Counted from the stretch's first letter, positions 46,161 through 56,725 are shown. The stretch is DNA of 64,000 nucleotides from Megaustenia siamemsis (GCA_032433765.1 JAVIAB010000156.1:85419015-85483014), one strand, 5' to 3'. Notes: generated by a model not told the origin, from the sequence alone. Numbers and translations: made by a program.

Positions 46161-46284
46161 CACACAGCCACAAATCATGAACATATAGGCACATAATGAC
46201 TACTTTGTAATACTTACAGATTAATGATGATGTATAATTATTTCGTTATGATAATTAGAAAGAAATTATTTAATCACTAAGAGT

Positions 46285-46422
46285 AAGAATGAGTTACAAG
46301 AAATGCTAGACATTATAGTGAAAGAAAGCAAAAATAGAGGACTCTTAAATAATAAAAAGTAAAATAATGGTAGAAACAAAGAAAAAGACATGTACGCAAT
46401 ATCACCATTATTATTATTATTA
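46285..46422 (+). mobile_element. Family A' LINE, part 1
   Basis: The frame reads NELQEMLDIIVKES, as in family A just after the catalytic box. It is interrupted at the TA dinucleotide by the mariner element and continues at 47832. Confidence 0.8.
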
Positions 46423-46424
46423 TA

Positions 46425-47829
46425 CAGGGTGTTTATAAAGTCTCACTACACTTGGTATCTAGGTCAATTTGAAAAAAATGTTTATGACGTCATCACAATA
46501 TGTGCTCCCACTGTCAATTGTGCAGTGAATGGCTGTCGTCTGCTGGAGTAATTCTTTGCACTCAAAGCAGAATGGTGTTATCAAGAGAAGAACGAATTTT
46601 TCTGGTTGAACAAGTGTTTAGAAATGGTGGTCGATACACACGGGTAGTTGTTCAAAGATTTATAGCAAGATTTCCTGATAAACAACCTCCTCATCGCATT
46701 ACGGTTAGAAATTTGTTGAATAAGTTTATTGCTACTGGAAATGTGGAAGATGCTCCACGATCTGGTAGGCCTGCTGTGAATGATGAAATATGTTTAGATA
46801 TCCAAGACAGAATCCTTAAAAGTCCAGACAAGTCATTAAGAAAACTGTCGCAACAAGTGAACTTACCATTGAGCACATTGCACAAAGTTGTAAAACAGCG
46901 GTTACATTTCCATCCATACAGGATTTCTGTTGTGCATGAACTAAAAGAGCGTGACAATCAATCCAGAGTCAAAGCACGTGGTTTCAAGCATTTTTAGCTG
47001 AAGAAGACGAGTCAATTCTCGATGTAACATTCTTCTCAGATGAAGCATGGTTTCATCTATCTGGATACGTTAATAGCCAAAATAATCGTATTTGGAGCAG
47101 TTTCAATCCCAATGCATCTCATGCAGCGCCTATACACGATGCGAAAATTGGGGTATGGTGTGCCGTCAGTAGAAGGCGTATAATTGGACCCATTTTCTTC
47201 AGCAACACTATAAATGCCCATCGGTATGTTACTGAAATTCTGGAACCTTTTTTAGAACAGCTGAATGAACGTGAAATTGAAGAAGCTTGGTTCCAACAAG
47301 ATGGTGCAACTGCACACACAGCTAGAGCATCACTTCGTTTTTTGGAAGAAATTTTCTCCAATCGCATAATATCTAAAGGAATTGGCCTGCTCGGTCTCCA
47401 GAACTTACTCCATTAGATTATTATCTATGGGGGTTCTTGAAAGGCAAAGTTTACAAAACTAATGTGCACACAATTGAGGAGCTGAAAGAAGCAATCAGAA
47501 ATGCCATTCAAGAAATAACAACAGACACCTTGCGCAAGGTATTGACAATATGAAGAGGCGTGTACAGACATGTCTTGAAGCCCGTGGTGGACATTTCCAA
47601 CACCTGTTATAATGTATATGTCATTGTTACTTTCCAGCTTCCTCAAAACATCGATATACACTGTACCGTAGCAGTTACTATTGCTACTGAAAAGAAGCAC
47701 TTTGTTGAGCACATAATGTGATGACGTCATAAACATTTTTTTTCAAATTGACCTAGATACCAAGTGTAGTGAGACTTTATTTCAAATTGACCTAGATACC
47801 AAGTGTAGTGAGACTTTATAAACACCCTG
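46425..47829 (+). mobile_element. Mariner/Tc1-superfamily transposon with TIRs
   Basis: The ends CAGGGTGTTTATAAAGTCTC (left) and its inverted match ending ACACCCTG (right) are flanked by TA on both sides (46423-46424, 47830-47831). The inverted repeats extend about 80 bp, through GACGTCATCACA. The right repeat contains an extra tandem copy of 39 bp (starts at 47744 and 47783) that the left one lacks. The element sits inside the family A' LINE, in a short ATT repeat. Length is 1,405 bp. Confidence 0.93.
46573..47610 (+). pseudogene. Mariner-type transposase, frameshifted
   Basis: The start MVLSREERIFLVEQVFRNGG opens a helix-turn-helix DNA-binding half (RFPDKQPPHRITVRNLLNKF, then the linker GRPAVND and a second HTH with LRKLSQQVNLPLSTLHKV). 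After a frameshift near 46980 the catalytic half follows: FFSDEAWFHLSGYVN (first Asp), WFQQDGATAHTARASL (second Asp). After another shift near 47385 comes LTPLDYYLWGFLKGK (third Asp). Spacing between the second and third Asp is roughly 39, longer than classical DD34D mariner, though the frameshift makes this approximate. Non-functional. Confidence 0.85.
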
Positions 47830-47831
47830 TA

Positions 47832-48173
47832 TAAACAATATTAAAACAGGTAAATGAATTTAAATATCTGGGAACAATGTTAACCTCAGATGGTAGATGT
47901 ACAACAGAGGTGAGATGCAGAATGGTTCAAATGGGCAAAGGAAGCTTTCCAAAAAATGAGGAGGATACTGTACAATTTATTTTTGACAATGGAAACAAGA
48001 AAAAGAATTCTTAAAGGTTATATAGAGCTAGTCTTAACATCTGGATGTGAATCATAGACCATAGGACAACAGACAAGAAAATCACTGGAGGCTGTAGAAA
48101 TGTGGTTTTACAGAAGAATGTTGAGAATACCATGGACAGCTAAGAAGAGTAATGAAAACGTTCTGAAAGGGCT
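47832..48173 (+). mobile_element. Family A' LINE, part 2
   Basis: It reads KQVNEFKYLGTMLTSDGRCT, RKRILKGYIELVLTSGCES and RRMLRIPWTAKKSNENVLKG in shifting frames, all matching family A after the RT domain. It is cut by the composite element at 48174 and resumes at 50617. Confidence 0.85.
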
Positions 48174-48283
48174 TGTTCATGTCCAAGCCATGGTGTAAAC
48201 AATGTTGACTTTGAACATCACGCTATCTGTTATCACAGCGAGTTGGCGGATTTTTATAAATGTAACCACGGGTTTGATAATAA

Positions 48284-49573
48284 ATGTTTGTACTCAGTTT
48301 GTTAACCACCACTGAAGATCAAGTCTTTATTCTGCTGGCTTCGTTCATGACCTTGGAAGCTAATGACCTAACTTGTGCAGACGGTTGGTTTGGGGCAAAC
48401 TTTACGTTACAATGTCACTGCTATAATGACTCAGTTTGTGACAAAACTACAGGGACATGCCCAAACAATGACAGTTGTCAGCACGAATATTTCGGACCCC
48501 AGTGTCAGTACTTGGATCTCATTTACAAATATGCCCAAAAATCTGAACCTACTTTCCTGTTTGATAACAACGACACCACATGTAATCCGGATGCACATTA
48601 TACATCAGTTGAGGCAACTCTCAATCAATCTTTGCTGTTCTCCTGGTTTAGGATTTATATGAATGACTTAACATATCTGGACAGTTTCACGGTAAAACTA
48701 AATGGTTCTGCCTCATGTAACAATGAATCAAGGTTTGTAGTTAGTCAGCACGAGATTGATGTCTTTTGCTCTGGGGCTGGTCTGATCAACAAGTTATGGA
48801 ATGAAGGGGTGATAGTTGCAAATATCTGCTCCATCTACATTGGCGGTGGTTGGAATGTGGCTCTCAGATCATACCCAAATATTTCTGTGAACACTATTGT
48901 AGTCACCACACAAGCGACAATGGCACACATTAAGATTGAGTTCTCCCCGACCATTTCGCATGCCGACAGAGCACTGATGGTGAGTGAGGTGCAAACATTT
49001 ACAGACACCTATTGTCTGGACGGGCATTCTTGGTCGTTTTGTGCAGTGTGTAGTGGGTGCTGCAAAGGCTACAACGTCATGATTGGTACGTGTCACGGCA
49101 ACTGTTCACATGGGATCTATGGACACGGCTGCTCCAGGATTGGTCTCAGTGTCTGTCCTTTATGTGAGGAAAAATCCGGAAAATGCCTACAATGTAAACA
49201 TCCTGGCTACACCTGAAATGACACTTATCCCGATGGTAATTTTGGGCTACAGTGCAAACAGACGTGTTCTGATGGCTGTGACATCATATGTGACCCGGAA
49301 AGTACAGACTGTATGTGCAAGGAAACGTACTATGGGTCAGACTGCACTCTCAAATGTCCGGACAACTGTTGCAACGACACATGTAAACAGTCAACCGGGA
49401 ACTGTACATGCAAGGGAACGTTCTACGGGTCAGACTGCACTCTCAAATCTCCAGACAACTGTTTGAACAAAACCTGTGAACAGTTAATCGGGGCCTGCAT
49501 CTCGTATGTCGATGATTCCCGCGTTAAGAAGAGTCTGCCGACTACAACAAACCCAAGCATATGGATACCTTAA
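48284..49573 (+). pseudogene. Captured EGF-rich protein fragment, intronless
   Basis: One frame runs 430 codons with a single TGA at 49214-49216, in the place of an expected Trp (PGYT-stop-NDTYPDG). The N-terminal part is Cys-rich (CADGWFGANFTLQCHC, GTCPNNDSCQHEYFGPQC). A ~190-residue middle section (IYIGGGWNVALR and neighbours) looks like a galactose-binding-type beta domain. The C-terminal part has short EGF-like repeats (CMCKETYYGSDCTLKCPDNC, repeated once). This resembles molluscan scavenger-receptor or MEGF-type proteins. Such genes normally have many introns, so an uninterrupted copy points to an RNA intermediate. The frame ends inside the first VNTR unit, without any 3' UTR. Confidence 0.75.
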
Positions 49574-49574
49574 T

Positions 49575-50270
49575 GTGTTTCTGTGCTGGACATGGTTCAT
49601 TACTTGGTGTTTTACCGTGAAGCCATGGCTCATATCTTGATGTGTCTCTGTGCTAGTCATGGCTCATATCTTGATGTGTTTCTGTGCTAGTCATGGCTCA
49701 TATCTTGATGTGTTTCTGTGCTAGCCATGGCTAATATCTTAGCTTGTGTTTGTGTGTGTGTGTGCTGGTCATGACTCATATCTTGGTGTGTGTCATGTTA
49801 GTCATATCTCATATCTTGGTGTGTCCGTGTTAATCATGTCTCATATCTTTATGTGTCTATGTGTTTAATCATATCTTAGTGTGTATCTGTGTTAGTCATG
49901 TGTCGCATCTTTGTGTGTGCATGTTTGGGTTAGTGATACCTCATATCTTTGTGTGCATGATTATGTTAGTCACATCTCGTATCTTTGTGTGTGCATGTCT
50001 GTGTATGTCACATCTCATATCTTTGTGTGTGCATGTCTATGTTGGTCATATCTCATATCTTTGTGTGCATGTCTATGTTAGGCATGTGTCATATCTTTGT
50101 GTGTGCATGTCCATGTCAGACAAATCTCATATCTTTATGTGCATGTCTATGTTAGTCATGTGTCATATATATTGATGTGTGTCAGTGTTAGTCATGCCTC
50201 ATATTGCTGCGTGCATGTCTGTGTTAGTCACATCTCATATCTTTGTGTGTGCATGTCTGTGTTAGTCACC
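49575..50270 (+). repeat. VNTR of composite element copy 2
   Basis: About 20 units of the same kind as 5496-6530, with the same left-to-right change from GCCATGGCTCATATCTTGAT to GTCACATCTCATATCTTTG. It is shorter than copy 1 by a third. Confidence 0.9.
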
Positions 50271-50616
50271 TCTAGTGACTCAGGCAGATGGTGCTCGTAA
50301 ACCTGGGAGGGCCGACCATCTAAGGGCAGAATCCCCCTACAGAAAAGATCATCTGCTGCCTTGCAAGAAGATTGGGGACAATCAAAGGCTAAAGAAAGCT
50401 AACCTGAATAAAATGCTGGCTGAAATCAGATGCACTGGGCCACTTGTGCAGAAGACAGTGCAACGTTTTAATGGGTGTTCAATCAGAGAGGATCTGGCAT
50501 ACTCTAATTGTGATGTTCTGTCTGTGGGGTCGATCAATTCGCTTAAACAGACAGCTGTCTTCATGTGAGAGTCTGGAATCCTACTCTGATTGAATCCTGA
50601 TCGCAGAGAGAGGGGG
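50271..50616 (+). mobile_element. Conserved 3' module of composite element, copy 2
   Basis: Matches 6531-6875 from CACCTCTAGTGACTCAGGCA to CTGATCGCAGAGAGAGG at about 92% identity by my own count. It is directly followed by the resumed LINE A'. Confidence 0.85.
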
Positions 50617-50893
50617 GGGGCAAAGCAAAAAGAGAGCTAATTTCCATTTTAAGTAGAAACTATCATCATTTTCTTTACCATATAATGAGAAGGGAACAGA
50701 CGGAATATATTGTAACAACTGTGAAAATTGAGGGACGAAGAGATGGAAGCAAAGAGAAAAGATACCAGACAGATTAAGAGAATGGCTTGGCAGAAGGTCA
50801 ACAACAGAAATGATAAATAGCTGTTGAAATTGAAAGTTGTGGAGAGACATGATCAGCTACACCAGCTGGCATGGTACTTGATGATAATGATAA
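50617..50893 (+). mobile_element. Family A' LINE, part 3 (3' end)
   Basis: It continues the A' ORF (ANFHFK, a YNEKGTDG-like stretch, GRRSTTEMI, LWRDMISYTSWHGT in shifting frames) and ends GGTACTTGATGATAATGATA. Confidence 0.85.
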
Positions 50894-51003
50894 TTATTCC
50901 ATCAATAAAGTTTCCCAGGTGCCTACTTTTGCCTTCACATTGTCTTATTAATGAAGCAGATAAATTGTGGCTTCATGAATCTAATCTTCTTTTGTTGCTG
51001 TAG

Positions 51004-51197
51004 CTTGTCAAGACAAGGCAGATGTTGTGTTCCTCATTGACTCCAGTGGTAGTGTTGGCTTTGATAACTTCCATGAGGTGAAGGCATTTGTCCACAACAT
51101 TATTGGCAGTTTGAACATTGGTCCTGAGGCAACTCAAGTTGGTGTTGCTACATTCAGCTGGACCAGTAGAGTAGAAATATATCTGAACTCATTTCAG
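51004..51197 (+). CDS. Exon: vWA domain 3, first part
   Basis: The acceptor TTGCTGTAG is in phase 1; the donor GTAATG is in phase 0. It encodes CQDKADVVFLIDSSGSVG with an intact MIDAS DSSGS, helix DNFHEVKAFVHNIIG, and strand TQVGVATFSW. It is the most canonical of the three vWA starts in this gene. The phase-0 intron that follows occurs only in this module. Confidence 0.93.
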
Positions 51198-51918
51198 GTA
51201 ATGTCTCTGGCATTGATCTGTTGAACTAACTGTTGCCAATCAACTTAAGTAGCTGAAATACTAAACACAGCAACTTCTAGCAACAAACATGATTATACCA
51301 CAATAATGGTTATGTATTCAGCAGCAGACATTATTCCTATCTTGTTTTCCTAGTTCTTTACTCCTCACTCTCACAAGCTGCTTCCTGTCTTGCAAGTAAA
51401 ACAATTCACTTCAGCTGTGGTTACTTTTCTGATTGTTCTAGCACCCATTGTTAGCACAACATTGTAATGAAAACTGTGTTGTCAAATGCTTGTTTTGTCT
51501 CTAAGATTTATTCCTTGTTGAACAGTAGTGGTTATATTTATCTGATGATTTAGCATGTTTTGTTACATCTTGAGTCCACTTCTGCTGCTTATGTATTAAC
51601 AAATATTAAACATGTGTCCCAACACAAATTATAGGAAATGAAGTGGAAATTTTTATGATTGATGTGTGCAATGTATATTGCATAGAATTTTTTTGTGAAA
51701 TAACATGCATAAGAAATGCTGCAAATGAAAGAAGGAGGAACAGTAACAAAATGAAACTGAAGAAAAACCATAGGGGCAATTCTAGTCAATGATTAAACAT
51801 CGAATATTTTGTACATCGAACCAGAATGAAACCTACAGCATGATGAGTATACACGGCTACAAGATAAAACAATGACCAAGAAATATGTGTGAAAACATCT
51901 ACAGATAAACATTATGTG
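51198..51918. other. Intron sequence without recognised features
   Basis: No repeat or RNA gene seen. The minus-strand open stretch at 51589-51789 lacks any domain. Confidence 0.5.
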
Positions 51919-52003
51919 AAATGGCAAGAATCAGAATGGCTTGGAAGGTATTTGTTTAAGACCTATGCTCCACAGGGAGCTGAAAGGTAGAAGAAGAAGA
52001 AGA
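51919..52003 (+). mobile_element. Family C LINE, last 85 bp
   Basis: GCAAGAATCAGAATGGCTTG, AGACCTATGCTCCACAGGGA and GCTGAAAGGTAGAAGAAGAA match the family C terminus and tail. It is a severely 5'-truncated copy. Confidence 0.85.
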
Positions 52004-52061
52004 TGTCATATAGAATTTATTTTCACAAGAGTTGATTTTACTGCAACAGACTATGAGCAAA

Positions 52062-52495
52062 GAGAGACTTTGTTAACAGTGCAAAGAGAGACTTTGTTAA
52101 CAGGACAAAGAGAGACTTTGTTAACAGTACAAAGATAGACTTTGTTAACAGTACAAAGATAGACTTTGTTAACAGTACAAAGATAGACTTTGTTAACAGT
52201 ACAAAGATAGACTTTGTTAACAGGACAAAGATAGACTTTGTTAACAGTACAAAGATAGACTTTGTTAACAGGACAAAGAGAGACTTTGTTAACAGTACAA
52301 AGATAGACTTTGTTAACAGTACAAAGAGAGACTTTGTTAACAGTACAAAGATAGACTTTGTTAACAGTACAAAGAGAGACTTTGTTAACAGTACAAAGAG
52401 AGACTTTGTTAACAGTACAAAGAGAGACTTTGTTAACAGTACAAAGAGAGACTTTGTTAACAGTACAAAGAGAGACTTTGTTAACAGTACAAATG
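52062..52495. repeat. 24-bp minisatellite, ~18 copies
   Basis: The unit is GAGAGACTTTGTTAACAGTA plus CAAA, with GATAGAC and AGGAC variants arranged in blocks. As 24 is divisible by 3, a 158-codon minus-strand open frame results; it is not a gene. Confidence 0.95.
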
Positions 52496-52583
52496 CATCT
52501 GTGCTGACTTTTTCTTTTAAACAACAATTAATTTAAAGCAGCCAAAACAACAGGAAAATTGTGTGGATATAGGACAAAGAAGG

Positions 52584-52850
52584 GAGCCACGATAGCTCAA
52601 TGGTTAGTGTACTGGACTACAAAGGACAAGAGGTAGGGTTCGATTTCAACCGACTGCTTCCGGGTTCACCCAGCCTTAAATGGGTACCGGATTTTTTTCT
52701 GGGAAAGTAAAGCGGCACAGGCGTAATACCGACCATATTACCCCAAAAATCATGTGCTGAAGGTCTGTAAATTTATGGTCACTAACACCATATTCCCTAT
52801 ACGCCACTTGGTGTGACAGGGGTACTTTACTTTTTTTTATAGGACAAAGA
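52584..52850 (+). mobile_element. tRNA-derived SINE (type 1), best-preserved copy
   Basis: The head GGGAGCCACGATAGCTCAAT has an A box (TAGCTCAATGGTTAG) and a good B box (GGGTTCGATTTC). A body with GGGTTCACCCAGCCTTAAAT, TTCTGGGAAAGTAAAGCGGC and TCACTAACACCATATTCCCT follows, and a T-rich end. It is the reference copy for the three others in the window. Confidence 0.88.
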
Positions 52851-52949
52851 AATGTTCTAGTTTTGAGCAAACACTAGCACAATGGGCATAATGATCAGTG
52901 CCACCAGAGAGATCTTTGAATGCACTTTTGTAAATATGAAGCTGTGTTT

Positions 52950-54058
52950 TAGAACAGCAATTTGGATTTAGAAAGAACGATGGAACTAGAGAATGCATCT
53001 CCTGCATGAGAGTGTTAATGGAAAAATAAACAGACCAATATATGCATTCTTTATAGACTACTCTAAGCTTCTGACAGATACACCATAAACAACTTATAGA
53101 ATACCTGAAACTGGGAACAAACTATGATAAAATACAACAATGAGAACTCTGCACCTATTAATATAAAAAGAGGAGTAAGACAGGGCTGGATACTATCACT
53201 GTGTCTATTTAACTTATACACTGAGCAGATCTTCAAAGACGTCATGGGGATGCCAGGACTAAACATCCATGTATCAATCAATAATCTAAGATATGCTGAT
53301 GATACCGTACTAATGACAAAGAATCCATATGAACTACAACTAGTTAACAAAATAAACAAGACAAACAAAGAATATGCTTAGGATATAAATATTAAAAAGA
53401 ATAAAATCATAATTTATAAGCGAGAAAGTACATAAAATATACAAGTGATATCAAAGTAGATGAAAAGAACCTATAATGAGCTCAAGAATATAGCTATCTT
53501 GGACATACTATAACAAATTATGGGAAAATGAAAGACAGAAATAAAGAAAAGAATAGGAATGGCAAAAAAGCAATTTTAACAACATGAAAAATATAACCAC
53601 ATCAGGGCGGATAACATCAGAACCAAAACTACGAATTGCAAAATGTTATATTTATTTAATGTTTCTGTATGGTGCAGAAACATAGACATTAAATAAGAAA
53701 TTAGAGCAGAAAATTTGAGTCTTTGAAATGTGGATCTATAGGAAAATGGAGAGAACTGGGGAGACAAATAAGGAAGTTCTAAACTGGCTGAAAATGGGGA
53801 AAGAACTACTTAACGCAGTTTGGACAAGGCAAATGAAATTTGTGGAGCTTGTAAAGAGACACAATACCCTATTAAAAGTCATCTTAGAAGGGAATGTACA
53901 AGGTAGACGAGGCAGAAGCAGACCAAGACTAAAGTGGATTGATAACATCAAAAATTGGACAGGAAACCCTTTGATAGAATGCATCACCAAGACAAGAGAC
54001 AGAGTAAAATGGCATTCCATGATAGCCAACCTTCGATGTGGAGATGGCACCCAATGAA
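52950..54058 (+). mobile_element. Family B LINE with RT catalytic box
   Basis: It includes YAFFIDYSK, INIKRGVRQGWILSLCLFNL, the catalytic box in NLRYADDTVLM, then GHTIT, the MWIYRKMER segment, MKFVELVKRHNTLLKVILEG, GRRGRSRPRLKW and GDGTQ. Frameshifts and stops are scattered. This copy supplies the part of family B that the other copies lack. Confidence 0.88.
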
Positions 54059-54150
54059 TGAATGGCATTCCATGGTAGCCAATTTTCGATGTGGAGTCAG
54101 CAGCCAATGATTGAATGGCGCTCCATGGTAGCCAACCTTAGATGTGGAGT
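54059..54150 (+). repeat. Tandem duplication of the family B 3' end
   Basis: The last ~50 bp of the element (GGCATTCCATGATAGCCAAC to GCACCCAATGA) are repeated twice more with changes, starting near 54060 and 54113. It is a short array seeded by the LINE end. Confidence 0.85.
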
Positions 54151-54590
54151 CACAGTGTGGACAATCCTAATATAAAGTAGGCAGCAATTAAAAATAGATA
54201 AGCAAGAAGGGCAGCATTCCCCTCTTTGACAAAGAGAGTTAGCCAAACCAAAATTTGTTGACAAACGCAACCGCAGCTGGACAAACAGTGAGAAAGGAAA
54301 CTGAGAGTTTAAAGTAACCCTTACCCTAGATAGGAAAAGCCATAATTATGAGCTAGACTGTCATCTGTAGGGACAGAACTGAGTGTTTTCAGGGAAGAAG
54401 TCTTTTTTTGTTTATGTCAAGCAATAGTGGATGGGATCACAAGACACTGCAAGAGGCCCTGTGTATTTCAGGGGAGATCAAAAGTAGCTTCATTTGGGAG
54501 GAGCCAAGTACAGAAGTAGTGATTGATAGGTGATTGACAATTCATCATTAAGTGAGAGTAGAGTTATAAAATTGTGAGGTGGAGTTACAT
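54151..54590. other. Intron sequence without recognised features
   Basis: No repeat or gene is recognised apart from the target-site duplicate at 54581-54590. Confidence 0.5.
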
Positions 54591-54831
54591 CATCATCATC
54601 ATCATGTGCCTTACCGGTTGGCGTAGGTGATCATGTCCCTCCACAATCTTCTATCTCCAGTGCATCGTATCAGTTCTGTTGTTGACTGTTTTCCATGCCA
54701 TGACACCAAGCTATCCAGTATTTTCTCTCTTTGTTGTCCGCAATCTCTCTTTCCTTTTATTTTGCCAGTTGTTTTCCCTTTTTGTGTTGGCCTCTTTGAG
54801 AACTTTCTCATTGGTCTTTTTAGCTGTCCAG
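54591..54831 (-). mobile_element. Family A LINE, short insertion with TSD and internal deletion
   Basis: The minus strand ends in the usual GGCACATGATGATGATGATGA. It is flanked by the exact 10-bp duplicate GGAGTTACAT (54581-54590, 54832-54841). About 85 bp are missing inside the ORF, between GGCAAAATAAAAGG (minus) and AACACAAAAAGGG, so the deletion happened before or at insertion. Confidence 0.9.
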
Positions 54832-54841
54832 GGAGTTACAT

Positions 54842-55320
54842 AGGTTTTTGAAAAGCATAGACTCCTACAAAGTATGGTGACAGTTTTACAAAAGAGAACA
54901 GTACAAAATATTTGACATTTCAGCCTACATACGGCTTTCTTCAGAAAACAGTGACAATACAGACAACCAAGTGAAGACATAAACTAACTAAAACAAAAAA
55001 GAACATGGATCACACTAGACAAACATGAAGTAGCAGCAGTATAAGGTTAAAGCGAATAGTAGAGTGACCATAGCCAAGATTTCCATAGATTTCAGCCAAA
55101 TGGGCAGGGCTTACCTAAGAACAAAAAAGTCATGCACAGACTTTTAAGACAGTTACCTGAATCCAGAAAGAGGTGCCATTGACGATGTAAAGTAGATGAG
55201 TTTAGTTGACCGATACGGTTTTTGAACTTATGTCCTAAGCAGTTATGCTGTGACAGAGCAGTCTTGGAAATCATTGAGAAGTTTTTAAACATTTTCACAA
55301 CTTTGGAGTAATGACAGAGC
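54842..55320 (-). mobile_element. Possible Penelope-like fragment with hammerhead-like motif
   Basis: On the minus strand, 54944-54914 reads CTGAAGAAAGCCGTATGTAG then GCTGAAATGTC. This has the shape of a hammerhead core (CUGAnGA, a GCC...GGC stem, GAAA) with one core base changed. Such motifs are known in Penelope-like elements. No GIY-YIG or RT domain is visible here, so the assignment rests on this motif alone. Confidence 0.35.
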
Positions 55321-55329
55321 AGTTTATTA

Positions 55330-55431
55330 TGAGAGATTACCTACAGAATTACTACAGATATGAGAGATTACCTACAGAATTACTACAGATATGAGAGATT
55401 ACCTACAGAATTACTACAGATATGAGAGATT
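55330..55431. repeat. 31-bp minisatellite, ~3.3 copies
   Basis: The unit TGAGAGATTACCTACAGAAT continues TACTACAGATA. Starts are at 55330, 55361 and 55392. Confidence 0.93.
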
Positions 55432-55516
55432 GAGTTGTACAAGTTGTGTGTTTGATAGGGAACAATCAGTCTGAAGTTGGATATGATAAAATGAACATGA
55501 TGTTGGCCACTTTAGC

Positions 55517-55736
55517 ATCATAGATAGTCTATGTGGACCAACATCATCCATATGCAGATATATTATTCCATTGCAATTGATTTGTTATATCATAGATAGT
55601 CTATGTGGACCAACATCATCCATATGCAGATATATTATTCTGTAGCCATTGATTTGTTATATCATAGATAGTCTATGTGGACCAACATCATCCATATGCA
55701 GATATATTATTCTGTTGCCATTGATTTGTTATATCA
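55517..55736. repeat. 72-bp minisatellite, 3 copies
   Basis: The unit has ATCATAGATAGTCTATGTGG and ACCAACATCATCCATATGCA. Starts are at 55517, 55589 and 55661. It directly abuts the family A LINE that follows. Confidence 0.93.
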
Positions 55737-56498
55737 AGGCTGAAACAATTGCAGAGAGTCAAATACTTGAGCACTATAATAACATCAAATACTTGAGCAC
55801 TATAATAACATCAAATACTTGAGCACTATAATAACATCAAATACTTGAGCACTATAATAACATCAAATACTTGAGCACTATAATAACATCAAATACTTGA
55901 GCACTATAATAACATCAAATACTTGAGCACTATAATAACATCAAATACTTTGAGCACTATAATAACATCAAATACTTGAGCACTATAATAACATCAGACA
56001 GAAGAAGCACCACAGAAATAAAAAAGCAGCATAGCTCAGGCCAAAGTAGCATTTCTGAAAATTAAAAACATCTTGTGCAACAAGTCTATGTCAATAGAAG
56101 TGAGAAAGGAATGTCATCAGTGTTATACAGAGCCAATTCTGACCTATGGAAGTGAATCATGGACAAAAGACAATCAAATTGAAAGTTGATTAGAGGCCAC
56201 AGAAATGGGATTTCTCAGAAGAATGTTGAAAGTTTCCTGAACAACTGAAAAGACCAATGAGGAGATTCTCAATGAGGCCAACAGAAAAAAGGGAGCTCCT
56301 AAAAAACATCAGAAAGCAATAATCAACATTTTTCAGGTACATCATGAGAGGAGGAAAGTGCTGGCACAATGTAGTGGAAAGGTAGCCTGGTGTCATGGCA
56401 TGGAAAACAGTCAACAACAGAATTGATACAATGGACTGTGCATAGATATTTTTGGAATGACTTGATAGCCTACATCAACCGGTATGGTACATGATGAT
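55737..56498 (+). mobile_element. Family A LINE fragment with an internal 26-bp array
   Basis: It begins in the LKQVQRFKCLGTIITSDGR region and runs to the C-terminus (CYTEPILTYGSES-like, RRMLKV, then GGTACATGATGATGATAA). Within it, 55761-55995, a 26-bp piece of the LINE (AAATACTTGAGCACTATAAT plus AACATC) is repeated nine times. The period is not a multiple of three, so it arose after the copy had lost coding constraint. Confidence 0.9.
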
Positions 56499-56586
56499 GA
56501 TAATGCAAAATTAAAATACAAAGTTGTATTGCAGCTAGGGATTGTGTTTTGTGGATGAAATTATTTTTTGTTGGTTCATGTTGCAG

Positions 56587-56725
56587 GACAAGGGCAGGCT
56601 GCAGGCAGCTGTCAGTGGTATATCATATGAGTATGGCCCCACCAACACAGCTGCTGGCCTCAGGCTTGTCTGGTCACTTCTATTTTCTGAAGCTAGAGGG
56701 AATAGACCTGATGTGCCTGACTATT
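56587..56725 (+). CDS. Exon: vWA domain 3, middle part
   Basis: The acceptor ATGTTGCAG is in phase 0; the donor GTACGT is in phase 1. It encodes DKGRLQAAVSGISYEYGPTN and TAAGLRLVWSLLFSEARG. The PTNTAAGL motif keeps the MIDAS Thr. It ends PDVPDY, just before the T-D-G strand of the next exon. Confidence 0.92.

Larger units (their letters stand above)
48174..50616 (+). mobile_element. Composite gene-carrying element, copy 2 (EGF-protein fragment + VNTR + 3' module)
   Basis: The order is ~110 bp of leader (48174-48283), an EGF-rich protein fragment (48284-49573), the VNTR (49575-50270) and the 3' module (50271-50616) ending in GA then a G run. It splits a family A' LINE: the left flank ends CTGAAAGGG and the right flank begins CAAAGCAAAAAGAGAGC. 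The intact A' copy at 22261-22557 shows the unsplit target. Any duplication is limited to a few G and is masked by the G run. Confidence 0.8.

Noticed and set aside
52051..52527. 158-codon minus-strand frame of LCTVNKVS repeats
   Set aside because: The unit is 24 bp, which keeps one frame open; there is no start context, splice sites or non-repeat coding sequence.
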